Part shown: one piece after another, positions 38,334 through 47,420 of the stretch | How the letters are laid out: each line of letters starts with the position of its first letter | Numbering within the stretch: position 1 is the first letter of the stretch | DNA from: Streptococcus pseudopneumoniae | GTDB taxonomy: Bacteria > Bacillota > Bacilli > Lactobacillales > Streptococcaceae | Assembly: GCF_001072375.1 (NCBI RefSeq) | Contig: NZ_JVKV01000099.1 | Coordinates: forward strand, 1-64,000 | Direction: 5' to 3' | DNA length: 64,000 nt | Made by a program: the position numbers and the translations under genes | The notes under the pieces: model-generated | What the model saw: the letters and a program-made list of their open reading frames with translations, nothing else | Database searches by the model: none | What the model was told of the DNA's origin: nothing

Positions 38334-39782
38334 TTATTTGATTTGTTTCTTTTGTTCTTTTTTGGCAAGTACTGGTAGAATCACACCTAATCCAATCAGA
38401 ATAATTGGGGTTAAGATGTTTGTAAGAAGAGAGAATTGCCAAGCAGTTGGATTCTCAGCATAGTTAATTTTTGGAACCATACCAAGGATACAAGCGAAGG
38501 CAGTAAAGAGGAAGCACCAAGTACCGATAACAAAGCCAAGCTTAGGATTATTCACAAACTTGTATTCGGCATTTTTGTATGTTTTCCAAGCACGGTTGAG
38601 CATCATATAGGCAAGGAATACCCAGAGATAACGCATTGGCATTACGATAGAATTGAGGTTGGTCATCCATTTTACAAGTCCGTCAATTTCCTGAATACCA
38701 AAAATTGGAAGGATGATGATAAGGCTAACGAGGACACCTGTAAGAAGGTAGCCGTTAATGAGGACACCTTTCTCAGTACGTTTACGAAGCCAGCTTGGGA
38801 TGTAGTCTTCATCAGCGTTATTGAGAAGGATTTGCAATGGTGCGTCAATAGAGAAGGCAAGCGCAGCGATTTGTCCGACCATGTTTGTAAGAGCGTAGAT
38901 CACGACAAAGAGGTTTCCAACTCCCCAAGAATTTCCTAACATTTGGAAGGCTTGATAAGCGCCATTACGCATGAGGTCTTCAGGGATGTTATTGCCATCA
39001 AATAGCATTCCCATGGCAACTGATCCGAGAATAGCAGACAGTCCTACCATGATGGCCATGACAATCATACCTTTTGGAAATTCTTTTGCAGGGTTGCGGG
39101 TTTGATTAACATAAGGGGAAATTTTTTCACAACCACCAACTGCAAAGACTAGTAGTGAAATCGTTGTAAAATAAGAAAAATCAAAGTTTGGAATGTAGGT
39201 GCTCAGTTGATCCATGTGCGGTGTCGCAAATTGGATGTCTGGTTTAATGAAAGGCAGACCGACAGCCAAAAGCACAAAGAGTAAAGACATAATCAACATA
39301 GCACTTCCCGCTAAGCTACCAATGACTTTTAGAGTTGCCAATCCCTTTGTAGAAAGGTAGAGGAAAAGTCCAAAGATTAGCAAGCAGAGAATAACGATCC
39401 AGTGGATGTCGATTTGTTTAAGGAATTGTCCGTTACCTTGCAAGGCCCAACCAAGCGGAATTAGAATTCCTTGAGGTTTTTGTGCGAGATAAGGGATATG
39501 CACAACCCAGTAGGTCCAAGCAGCAAAGTAGGCTAAACGTTTGGTTGATGTTTTTTCAACCCAGTCACTAACACCGCTTCCGCTTTCCTTAAAGGTAGAA
39601 CCTAGTTGTCCAACGATGAGGGAATAGGGGATAAAGTAGAGTGCGAGGATCAAAATCCAAGATACGACGACTGAAATTCCCTGTTGAGAATAGTTGTTGA
39701 CGACGTTTCCTAGCCCCCAAACCATGTTGAAGGCAATCAGAGAAACCATCAGCCAATTAAGTTGGTGTTGATCTTTTTTCAT
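38334..39782 (-). CDS. APC family amino acid permease
   Basis: This 482-aa integral membrane protein has about 12 helices. The first-helix region WGLGNVVNN and GSGVSDW resemble the YjeM / glutamate-GABA antiporter branch of the amino acid-polyamine-organocation superfamily. The substrate cannot be told from sequence. RBS AAAGGAGAC. The minus-strand promoter has an extended TGATATACT (39815-39807), and a degenerate cre-like sequence lies at about 39824-39838. Confidence 0.8.
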   Translation of the reverse strand: MKKDQHQLNWLMVSLIAFNMVWGLGNVVNNYSQQGISVVVSWILILALYFIPYSLIVGQLGSTFKESGSGVSDWVEKTSTKRLAYFAAWTYWVVHIPYLAQKPQGILIPLGWALQGNGQFLKQIDIHWIVILCLLIFGLFLYLSTKGLATLKVIGSLAGSAMLIMSLLFVLLAVGLPFIKPDIQFATPHMDQLSTYIPNFDFSYFTTISLLVFAVGGCEKISPYVNQTRNPAKEFPKGMIVMAIMVGLSAILGSVAMGMLFDGNNIPEDLMRNGAYQAFQMLGNSWGVGNLFVVIYALTNMVGQIAALAFSIDAPLQILLNNADEDYIPSWLRKRTEKGVLINGYLLTGVLVSLIIILPIFGIQEIDGLVKWMTNLNSIVMPMRYLWVFLAYMMLNRAWKTYKNAEYKFVNNPKLGFVIGTWCFLFTAFACILGMVPKINYAENPTAWQFSLLTNILTPIILIGLGVILPVLAKKEQKKQIK

Positions 39783-39902
39783 AATGTCTCCTTTTCTATT
39801 AATTTCAGTATATCATGTTTTTTTGAAAGCGCCTAACAAAATCCGAAATTTCCTATAAAAAATGTAGGGGGAATTTATCAGCTGGAGTTTGTACTTGAGT
39901 AA

Positions 39903-39932
39903 AAGTTATACATAATCTGTGGATAACTTTGT
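39903..39932. repeat. DnaA-box dyad, copy 1
   Basis: AAAGTTATaCATA-atc-TGTGgATAACTTT is an inverted repeat. TTATACATA (39906-39914) is a 7/9 match to the DnaA box TTATCCACA, and TGTGGATAA (39918-39926) is a perfect box on the other strand. Confidence 0.75.
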
Positions 39933-40120
39933 GAAATAAACAATTGTTTTCCAAATGTTAGTTTAGAAAAAAGAGATAGAATGTGTGAGTTGAGTACTAA
40001 GCTAGTCGGTTATAAAGACGGATAGAACAGGCTATTCAGGGTGTTTTACTTTAGAATGTCAAAAAAATGGTTGAGAGAAATCGTTTGGAAGTACATGAAA
40101 TTGATTTGAAAGTTGATTGA

Positions 40121-40150
40121 AAGTTATACACAATCTGTGGATAACTTTGT
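40121..40150. repeat. DnaA-box dyad, copy 2
   Basis: This is nearly identical to copy 1, 218 bp away, with TTATACACA (40124-40132, 8/9) and TGTGGATAA (40136-40144, 9/9 on the opposite strand). The dyad arms match at 12 of 13 positions. Confidence 0.8.
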
Positions 40151-40172
40151 GGAGGATTTGGTATAAATCAGA

Positions 40173-40201
40173 AAATCCCCTTGTACATGACAAAGAGATT
40201 T
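40173..40201 (-). terminator. terminator, GH92 gene
   Basis: On the minus strand a 12-bp stem with two G-U pairs (AAATCTCTTTGT / ACAAGGGGATTT) is followed by T's. It lies 7 nt past the stop. Confidence 0.75.
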
Positions 40202-40207
40202 GGCTTA

Positions 40208-42292
40208 TTAGTGAATTGGTAACCAGTTGAGGGTAAAGTTGAGATTTTGGGCGTTTAGCAAATCCTGGTGACCAATACTCTGAACTTCTTTTCCGTCAAG
40301 ATGACAGTCTTGTACAAAGTGGAAGTGTTCATGATTTTGTTGCGTGCGAATATCCAACCACTGTTTTTTTTCTGCTAGATAGACACGAAGGTGGTCAAAG
40401 AGTGGAATCCCAAGGTCGTAAGACGCTTTTCCTGGACAGGTTGGATAAAGTCCAAGAGCAGACCAGACATACCAGGCGGAGAGACTACCGTTATCCTCAT
40501 CGCCTGGATAAGCATCCCAGCCAGCTCGAAAGGCTTTTTGACGGAGCGTCTTGATTAAGAGACTGGTATATTGGGGATAATTACTGTAACGGAACAGATA
40601 AGGGATATGGAAACTTGGTTGGTTTGAAATGGCTAGTTGACCAAATGGCGCGGTTGCCATTTCGCTCATCTCGTGAATTTCATATCCATAACCCGTCGTT
40701 TCAAAGAGCGGTAAACTTTGACAAACTTTTAAGAGATAGTTGCTAAAGGCTTCTTTCCCACCCATTAGTTGGCTAAGTCCAGAAATATCGTGTAAGACAC
40801 CGAGACTGGCTTGGATGGCTGAACACTCAGCATAATCACGGCCCCAACTATAAGGAGAAAAGTCAGGACGGAAGTTGCCATCTATATCACGCGTCCTCAT
40901 ATATCCTGTCTCAGGATCAAATAGATTCTGATAGTTTTTAGAATAGTGGGCATAGGTTTGTGCCAGCTCTTTTTGACCTAATTTTGCTGCGCAAGTAGAG
41001 ATACAAAAATCACTGTAAGCATAGTCCAGTGTATGACTGACACTTTCATGGAAGTTTGTAGATAGATAGCCCAGTTCTTGGTATTGAGCAAGGCCGTGTC
41101 GTCCGTTGATAGCTTTTGGATCTGCCTTGGTCGCAGTTTCAAGCATAGCTTTGAGAAATTCCTCCTCAAGTTCAGGTGCCATGTTTTTGCAGGCGCTATC
41201 TGCAATAAGACCATCGATCAAAGTACCAGGCATCATGCCTCGTTCGTCAGGAGCCAGCCACTTAGGGAGGTATCCGGTGTCACGGTAGCTATTGAGGAAG
41301 CCTTCGAGAAACTGACGATAGTACTCTGGAATAATCAAGGCGAAGAGTGGGAATGAAGTGCGGAAAGTATCCCAAAAACCATTGTTGGTGAAGAGTAGAC
41401 CAGGCTTGATAGTTCTCGAAGCAAGGTCCATATGGATGTTTTCACCCTGTTCATTTACCTCATAAAATGTTTGCGGGAAGAGAAAGAGTCTATAAAGACA
41501 GTGGTCAAAAAATGTTCGGTCTACTGACCCAGTCTCTACGACATCAAAGCGACCTAGAAGATTTTCCCAACTTGTCTTGGCGTCTTGTTTTGTTTCTTCA
41601 AAATCCTGTTTAGGAAGATTAAAGAGGGCCTGTTCTTTGGAAATAAAAGAAGTTGCCAGTTGAATGAGGGCTTCTGCTCCAGCCAAGTCAATTCGCCAGT
41701 CCTGTCCCTCTTGCGTAATAGAAAGGATTTCTACAGAAAATGCGAGTGCAGCATACATGACGAGAGGACTTTTATTGGTTTCGGTTTCACCTTCTTGTCT
41801 CAGGGTCATAGTTCGGTTATCGACTTGTTCAACTGTCAGTTCATCTGCTGCGTGAAGATAGAGGGAGAGGGCTTTTCCTTGTATCTGTCTTAGTTGAATA
41901 GAAGCTCCATAGCAAGTAGGACTTAGTTGCGTTTCAATCTGATAACGCTCAGAAAAAATCTTTAAAAAATGAGGATTAAAAATAGCACGTTCAAGATTAT
42001 AAGAAGATTGACGATGAAAGAGAGTATCGCCGCTGATTTCTCCTGTAATTGGTGTCAGCAATAGCCAGGAGTAATCGCCAATCCAAGGGCTAGGTTGGTG
42101 GGTTAGTCGAATACCCTGAAAGATAGGAAGATGGGGATCAAAGAACCAAGAACCTTCCTGGTCGCTAGTTTGTGGAACAAAGTAATTCATGCCAAAAGGA
42201 ACCCCTGTGTAAGGTAGGGTGTTTCCTCGTGAAAAAGCATGTTTACTTGCTGTTCCAAATCGGGTGTCGATAGTTTCAAGTATAGGTTTCAT
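40208..42292 (-). CDS. GH92 alpha-1,2-mannosidase
   Basis: This 694-aa protein has no signal peptide, so it acts inside the cell. It has the N-terminal beta-sandwich and the (alpha/alpha)6 barrel of family GH92, with DGLIADSACKN and the conserved GDEDNGSLSAWYVWSALGLYP. These calcium-dependent enzymes remove alpha-1,2-mannose from high-mannose N-glycans. The frame runs back to 42319, but AAGGA 7 nt before the ATG at 42292 fixes the start. It is divergent from GH125. An extended -10 (TGATATAAT, minus strand, 42326-42318) and a cre-like site lie just upstream. Confidence 0.9.
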   Translation of the reverse strand: MKPILETIDTRFGTASKHAFSRGNTLPYTGVPFGMNYFVPQTSDQEGSWFFDPHLPIFQGIRLTHQPSPWIGDYSWLLLTPITGEISGDTLFHRQSSYNLERAIFNPHFLKIFSERYQIETQLSPTCYGASIQLRQIQGKALSLYLHAADELTVEQVDNRTMTLRQEGETETNKSPLVMYAALAFSVEILSITQEGQDWRIDLAGAEALIQLATSFISKEQALFNLPKQDFEETKQDAKTSWENLLGRFDVVETGSVDRTFFDHCLYRLFLFPQTFYEVNEQGENIHMDLASRTIKPGLLFTNNGFWDTFRTSFPLFALIIPEYYRQFLEGFLNSYRDTGYLPKWLAPDERGMMPGTLIDGLIADSACKNMAPELEEEFLKAMLETATKADPKAINGRHGLAQYQELGYLSTNFHESVSHTLDYAYSDFCISTCAAKLGQKELAQTYAHYSKNYQNLFDPETGYMRTRDIDGNFRPDFSPYSWGRDYAECSAIQASLGVLHDISGLSQLMGGKEAFSNYLLKVCQSLPLFETTGYGYEIHEMSEMATAPFGQLAISNQPSFHIPYLFRYSNYPQYTSLLIKTLRQKAFRAGWDAYPGDEDNGSLSAWYVWSALGLYPTCPGKASYDLGIPLFDHLRVYLAEKKQWLDIRTQQNHEHFHFVQDCHLDGKEVQSIGHQDLLNAQNLNFTLNWLPIH

Positions 42293-42342
42293 AGCAGTTC
42301 CTTCAGTAGTTTTATACATTATATCAGAAAAAGGAGACTTTT

Positions 42343-42356
42343 AGAAAGCGACTTCA
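42343..42356. promoter_or_regulatory. cre-like site between GH92 and GH125
   Basis: AGAAAGCGACTTCA matches TGWAANCGNTNWCA at 12 of 14 positions. It covers the -35 zone of the leftward GH92 promoter and lies upstream of the GH125 promoter (-10 TATACT at 42421-42426). Confidence 0.6.
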
Positions 42357-42463
42357 AAATATAACAATTTTGTAGAATAATGACTAACATTTGTGTATAT
42401 ATTTTCTGGACTAAAAGCTATATACTGAAAATGAAAATTTGTTTGAAAGAGGCAAAATAGTTT

Positions 42464-43744
42464 ATGGTATATTCAAAAGAAATTGTCAGAGAGTGGCTAG
42501 ATGAGGTGGCAGAGCGTGCTAAAGATCATCCTGAATGGGTAGATGTCTTTGAACGTTGCTACACAGACACTTTAGACAATACAGTTGAAATCTTAGAAGA
42601 CGGCTCAACCTTTGTACTGACGGGAGATATCCCGGCTATGTGGCTTCGTGACTCAACTGCTCAGCTGAGACCATACCTTCATGTGGCAAAAAGAGACCCA
42701 CGTTTGCGCCAAACCATTGCTGGCTTGGTTAAACGTCAGATGACCTTGATTCTCAAGGATCCCTATGCCAACTCTTTTAATATTGAAGAGAACTGGAAAG
42801 GTCACCATGAAACAGATCATACCGACCTCAATGGTTGGATTTGGGAGCGCAAGTATGAAGTAGACTCACTCTGCTACCCTTTGCAGTTGGCTTATCTTCT
42901 CTGGAAAGAAACTGGAGAAACGAGCCAATTTGATGAAACCTTTGTTACAGCGACTAAGGAAATCCTTCATCTCTGGACGGTGGAACAAGATCATAAGAAC
43001 TCGCCTTATCGCTTCGTCCGTGATACTGATCGTAAGGAAGATACCTTGGTAAATGACGGCTTTGGGCCAGACTTTGCTGTGACAGGGATGACCTGGTCAG
43101 CCTTTCGTCCAAGTGATGACTGCTGTCAGTATAGCTACTTGATTCCTTCCAATATGTTTGCAGTAGTTGTTTTGGGTTATGTCCAGGAAATCTTTGCATC
43201 ATTGAATCTAGCCGATAGTGAGAGTATAATTGCAGATACAAAACGCCTGCAAGCTGAGATTCAAGAAGGTATCGAAAATTACGCCTACACCACTAACAGC
43301 AAGGGCGAGAAAATCTATGCCTTTGAGGTAGATGGTTTGGGAAATGCTAGCATCATGGACGACCCTAACGTACCAAGTTTGTTAGCTGCTCCATATCTTG
43401 GTTACTGTGATGTCAATGACGAAGTGTATCAAGCCACTCGTCGCACTATTCTCAGTCCTGAAAATCCATACTTCTACCAAGGAGAATACGCTAGTGGACT
43501 AGGAAGTTCTCATACCTTCTACCGCTATATCTGGCCGATTGCTCTATCTATCCAAGGATTGACAACGACGGATAAGGCAGAGAAGAAATTCTTGCTAGAT
43601 CAGTTAGTTGTCTGCGATGGAGGTACAGGCGTTATGCACGAAAGCTTCCACGTAGATGATCCGACTCTCTACTCTCGTGAGTGGTTCTCATGGGCCAACA
43701 TGATGTTCTGCGAATTAGTCTTGGATTACCTAGATATTCGCTAA
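42464..43744 (+). CDS. GH125 exo-alpha-1,6-mannosidase
   Basis: This 426-aa cytosolic (alpha/alpha)6 enzyme inverts alpha-1,6-mannosidic bonds. Candidate catalytic acids lie in RPSDD (residues 215-219) and in MHESF (Glu393 by my count). It also has GDIPAMWLRDSTAQLRPY near residue 54. It is the first gene of the rightward glycan operon GH125-GH38-ROK-GH20. Confidence 0.93.
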   Translation: MVYSKEIVREWLDEVAERAKDHPEWVDVFERCYTDTLDNTVEILEDGSTFVLTGDIPAMWLRDSTAQLRPYLHVAKRDPRLRQTIAGLVKRQMTLILKDPYANSFNIEENWKGHHETDHTDLNGWIWERKYEVDSLCYPLQLAYLLWKETGETSQFDETFVTATKEILHLWTVEQDHKNSPYRFVRDTDRKEDTLVNDGFGPDFAVTGMTWSAFRPSDDCCQYSYLIPSNMFAVVVLGYVQEIFASLNLADSESIIADTKRLQAEIQEGIENYAYTTNSKGEKIYAFEVDGLGNASIMDDPNVPSLLAAPYLGYCDVNDEVYQATRRTILSPENPYFYQGEYASGLGSSHTFYRYIWPIALSIQGLTTTDKAEKKFLLDQLVVCDGGTGVMHESFHVDDPTLYSREWFSWANMMFCELVLDYLDIR

Positions 43745-43779
43745 TGAGCCTTAGCTCAATAGATTCTTGTACAGAATCA
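43745..43779 (+). other. two small hairpins between GH125 and GH38
   Basis: TGAGC-ctta-GCTCA (43745-43758) and GATTCT-tgtac-AGAATC (43762-43778) follow the GH125 stop without T runs. They may stabilise or process the polycistronic mRNA. Confidence 0.45.
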
Positions 43780-43820
43780 CAAATATATTTTTAAATTTAA
43801 GTTAGAATGAGGTTTTACTC

Positions 43821-46466
43821 ATGGAAAATGTTGTTGTACATATTATCTCTCACAGCCACTGGGATCGTGAGTGGTACTTACCTTTTGAAAGTCATCGTAT
43901 GCAATTGGTGGAACTTTTTGACAATCTTTTTGATCTTTTTGAAAATGACCCTGAGTTCAAGAGTTTCCATTTGGATGGACAAACCATTGTCCTTGATGAC
44001 TATTTAGAAATTCGCCCTGAAAACCGTGACAAGGTTCAGCGCTATATCGACGAAGGCAAGCTCAAGATTGGACCATTCTACATCTTACAGGATGATTACC
44101 TGATCTCCAGTGAAGCCAATGTCCGCAATACCTTGATTGGTCAAGCTGAATGTGCCAAATGGGGCAAATCTACTCAGATTGGTTACTTCCCTGATACCTT
44201 TGGAAATATGGGGCAAGCACCTCAAATCCTTCAAAAATCAGGTATCCACGTAGCAGCCTTTGGTCGCGGTGTTAAACCAATCGGATTTGACAACCAAGTC
44301 CTCGAAGATGAGCAGTTTACCTCTCAATTTTCTGAAATGTACTGGCAAGGTGCGGATGGTAGCCGTGTCCTCGGCATTCTATTTGCTAATTGGTACAGTA
44401 ACGGGAACGAAATTCCAGTAGATAAAGACGAAGCTTTAGCTTTCTGGAAACAAAAATTGGCAGATGTTCGTGACTATGCTTCTACTAACCAATGGTTGAT
44501 GATGAACGGATGTGACCACCAGCCAGTTCAACGAAACTTGAGTGAAGCTATTCGAGTAGCCAACGAACTTTTCCCAGACGTGACCTTTGTTCACAGCTCC
44601 TTTGATGAATATGTGCAAGCAGTGGAAAGCGCACTTCCTGAACACCTATCAACGGTTACAGGTGAGTTGACTAGTCAGGAAACGGATGGTTGGTATACTC
44701 TTGCCAATACTTCTTCTTCACGCGTTTACCTCAAACAAGCCTTCCAAGAAAATAGCAACTTGCTGGAGCAAGTAGTAGAACCTTTGACCATCATCACCGG
44801 TGGACATAACCACAAGGATCAATTAACTTATGCTTGGAAAGTACTCTTGCAAAATGCACCACACGATAGCATCTGTGGATGCAGTATTGACGAAGTTCAC
44901 CGTGAAATGGAAACTCGTTTTGCCAAGGTCAACCAAGTTGGAAACTTTGTCAAGACCAACCTTCTCAATGAGTGGAAACATAAAATAGCAACTCAAGAAG
45001 CGCAAAGTGACCACCTCTTTACGGTTGTCAATACAGCTTTACATGACAAGGTTGATACAGTCAGTGTTGTAGTGGATGTTGTGACTTGTGATTTCAAAGA
45101 ATTGCATCCAACAGAAGGCTATAAGAAGATGGCAGCTGTGACCTTGCCAGACTACCATGTTGAAGATTTGGATGGCCATGTCCTTGAAGCCAAGATTGAA
45201 GACTTGGGAGCAAGTTTTGGTTATACTTTACCTAAGGATAAATTCCGCCAACCATATATTGCACGTCAAGTGCGCGTGACAATCCCAGTTCACCTTGCTC
45301 CGCTTTCTTGGGCAAGCTTCCAATTGGTTGAAGGTCAAGTAAATCACCGTGATGGTATTTACCAAAATGGAGTCATTGATACACCATTTGTGACTGTTAG
45401 TGTAGACCAAGGAATTACAGTCTACGACAAGACTACTAACGAAGCTTACGAAGATTTCATCCAATTCGAGGACCGTGGAGATATTGGTAACGAGTACATT
45501 TACTTCCAGCCGAAAGGAACTGAGCCAATCTACGCTCAACTGAAAGGTTATGAAGTTCTAGAAAACAATGCTCGCTATGCTAAGGTCTTGCTCAAGCATG
45601 ACTTGACTATCCCAGTTAGCGCAGATGAAAAATTGGATGCTGAACAAAGAGGTATCATTGAGTTCATGAAACGAGATGCAGGTCGTTCTGAAGAGTTGAC
45701 AACCATTCCTCTTGAAACAGAAATGACTGTCTTTGTGGACAATCCACAGATTCGCTTCAAGACTCGCTTTACCAACACAGCCAAGGATCACCGCATTCGT
45801 CTCTTGGTGAAAACTCATAACACTCGTCCAAGCAATGCTTCTGAAAGCATCTATGAAGTTGTGACAAGACCAAATAAACCAGCAGCTTCTTGGGAAAATC
45901 CTGAAAATCCACAACACCAACAAGCCTTTGTCAGCTTGTATGATGATGTAAAAGGAGTGACCGTATCCAATAAAGGATTGCACGAGTATGAAATTCTTGG
46001 AGACGACACCATGGCTGTAACCCTTCTTCGTGCTTCAGGTGAGCTAGGTGACTGGGGCTACTTCCCAACGCCAGAAGCTCAGTGCTTGCGAGCTATCGAA
46101 GTTGAATTTGCAGTAGAATGTCACCAAGCAGGGGAACGCTTCTCAGCTTTCCGTCGTGCCAAAGCCTTCCAGGTGCCATTTACAGCTCTTCAAGTTGCAA
46201 AACAAGAGGGTAGCGTTGCAGCAACGGGTAGCCTCTTTAACCATCCGGCACTGAACTTGCCACAAGTATGCCCAACAGCCTTTAAGGTGGCTGAGAATGA
46301 AGAAGGTTATGTCCTTCGTTACTATAACATGAGTCAAGAAAATATCCGTGTGTCTGAAAAACAACAAACTATTCTTGACTTGTTGGAACGCCCATACCCA
46401 GTCCATTCGGGATTATTGGCACCACAAGAAATTCGTACAGAATTGATCAAAAAAGAAGAAATTTAA
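43821..46466 (+). CDS. GH38 alpha-mannosidase
   Basis: This 881-aa cytosolic enzyme has the metal-binding SHSHWDREW at residues 9-17, the nucleophile-region YFPDTFGNMGQ, and GGHNHKDQLTYAWK / QNAPHDSICGCSIDEV. The middle and C-terminal beta domains are typical of bacterial GH38. Together with GH92 and GH125 it gives the cell activity on alpha-1,2-, alpha-1,3- and alpha-1,6-linked mannose. Confidence 0.94.
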   Translation: MENVVVHIISHSHWDREWYLPFESHRMQLVELFDNLFDLFENDPEFKSFHLDGQTIVLDDYLEIRPENRDKVQRYIDEGKLKIGPFYILQDDYLISSEANVRNTLIGQAECAKWGKSTQIGYFPDTFGNMGQAPQILQKSGIHVAAFGRGVKPIGFDNQVLEDEQFTSQFSEMYWQGADGSRVLGILFANWYSNGNEIPVDKDEALAFWKQKLADVRDYASTNQWLMMNGCDHQPVQRNLSEAIRVANELFPDVTFVHSSFDEYVQAVESALPEHLSTVTGELTSQETDGWYTLANTSSSRVYLKQAFQENSNLLEQVVEPLTIITGGHNHKDQLTYAWKVLLQNAPHDSICGCSIDEVHREMETRFAKVNQVGNFVKTNLLNEWKHKIATQEAQSDHLFTVVNTALHDKVDTVSVVVDVVTCDFKELHPTEGYKKMAAVTLPDYHVEDLDGHVLEAKIEDLGASFGYTLPKDKFRQPYIARQVRVTIPVHLAPLSWASFQLVEGQVNHRDGIYQNGVIDTPFVTVSVDQGITVYDKTTNEAYEDFIQFEDRGDIGNEYIYFQPKGTEPIYAQLKGYEVLENNARYAKVLLKHDLTIPVSADEKLDAEQRGIIEFMKRDAGRSEELTTIPLETEMTVFVDNPQIRFKTRFTNTAKDHRIRLLVKTHNTRPSNASESIYEVVTRPNKPAASWENPENPQHQQAFVSLYDDVKGVTVSNKGLHEYEILGDDTMAVTLLRASGELGDWGYFPTPEAQCLRAIEVEFAVECHQAGERFSAFRRAKAFQVPFTALQVAKQEGSVAATGSLFNHPALNLPQVCPTAFKVAENEEGYVLRYYNMSQENIRVSEKQQTILDLLERPYPVHSGLLAPQEIRTELIKKEEI

Positions 46467-46550
46467 TTTCAAAAAGAAAACATAAACAGAAAGGAAGAGC
46501 GAAAAAGTAAGAACCAACTACTGACTCGCTCCTTTTTCCAGGTGAAAGCA

Positions 46551-47420
46551 ATGACCATTGCAACAATTGATATCGGAGGGACTGGCATTAAGTTTGCTAG
46601 TCTAACTCCTGATGGAAAGATTTTAGATAAGACTAGCACCCCAACTCCAGAAACTCTAGAAGATTTATTGGCTTGGTTGGCCCAACGCTTGTCAGAACAG
46701 GACTATCGTGGGATTGCTATGAGTGTTCCAGGAGCGGTCAATCAAGAAACAGGTGTAATTGAGGGGATTAGTGCCATTCCTTATATCCATGGATTTTCAT
46801 GGTATGAGGCCCTTGCTCATCACCAGCTACCTGTCCATCTAGAAAATGATGCCAACTGTGTTGGACTTAGTGAACTACTAGCTCATCCTGAGATTGAAAA
46901 TGCAGCCTGTGTCGTCATTGGTACAGGGATCGGTGGGGCTATGATTATCAATGGGAAGCTTCACCGTGGTCGCCATGGTTTGGGTGGTGAGTTTGGCTAC
47001 ATGACAACCATCGAACCAGCAGAAAGCCTCAACAACTGGTCGCAACTAGCATCAACAGGAAATATGGTTCGTTATGTGATTGAAAAATCAGGTCAATCAG
47101 ACTGGGACGGACGCAAGGTTTACCAAGAGGCTGCGGCAGGAAATGCCCTTTGCCAAGAAGCCATTGAACGCATGAATCGCAACCTAGCTCAAGGGCTTCT
47201 CAATATCCAGTATCTCATCGATCCAGATGTGATTAGCCTAGGTGGCTCTATCAGTCAGAACCCTGATTTTATCAAGGGTGTGCACAAAGCAGTAGACTCC
47301 TTTGTGGAAAGATATGAAGAATATACCATCGCTCCAGTCATTCAAGCTTGCACTTATCACGCAGATGCTAATCTCTACGGTGCCCTTGTCAACTGGTTAC
47401 AGGAGGAAAACCAATGGTAA
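46551..47420 (+). CDS. ROK family sugar kinase
   Basis: This 289-aa protein has the N-terminal phosphate loop [13 protein letters not shown], the sugar/catalytic stretch [14 protein letters not shown] and [17 protein letters not shown]. It has no HTH, so it is a kinase rather than a repressor. The CxCGxxGCxE zinc motif of most ROK kinases is absent after GGEFGYMT. The likely job is phosphorylating a released sugar such as mannose or GlcNAc; which one is unknown. ATG 46551 with AGGTG upstream is preferred over the GTG at 46542. It overlaps the next gene by 7 bp. Confidence 0.85.
   Translation: MTIATIDIGGTGIKFASLTPDGKILDKTSTPTPETLEDLLAWLAQRLSEQDYRGIAMSVPGAVNQETGVIEGISAIPYIHGFSWYEALAHHQLPVHLENDANCVGLSELLAHPEIENAACVVIGTGIGGAMIINGKLHRGRHGLGGEFGYMTTIEPAESLNNWSQLASTGNMVRYVIEKSGQSDWDGRKVYQEAAAGNALCQEAIERMNRNLAQGLLNIQYLIDPDVISLGGSISQNPDFIKGVHKAVDSFVERYEEYTIAPVIQACTYHADANLYGALVNWLQEENQW

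Larger units (their letters stand above)
39783..40207. other. 425-bp gene-free region with DnaA-box repeats
   Basis: The region lies between divergently read-out genes (permease start on the left, GH92 stop on the right). It holds no credible ORF. It carries the permease promoter, two 30-bp repeats each with paired DnaA boxes, an AT-rich spacer and the GH92 terminator. Confidence 0.8.

Noticed and set aside
41585-41893. Plus-strand frame of 102 codons opposite GH92
   Set aside because: Shadow of the real minus-strand gene; no start signals and no family resemblance.
46491-46534. Intercistronic terminator between GH38 and ROK
   Set aside because: GAGCG/CGCTC pairing exists but the stem is interrupted and only five T's occur before the ribosome site; too weak to annotate.
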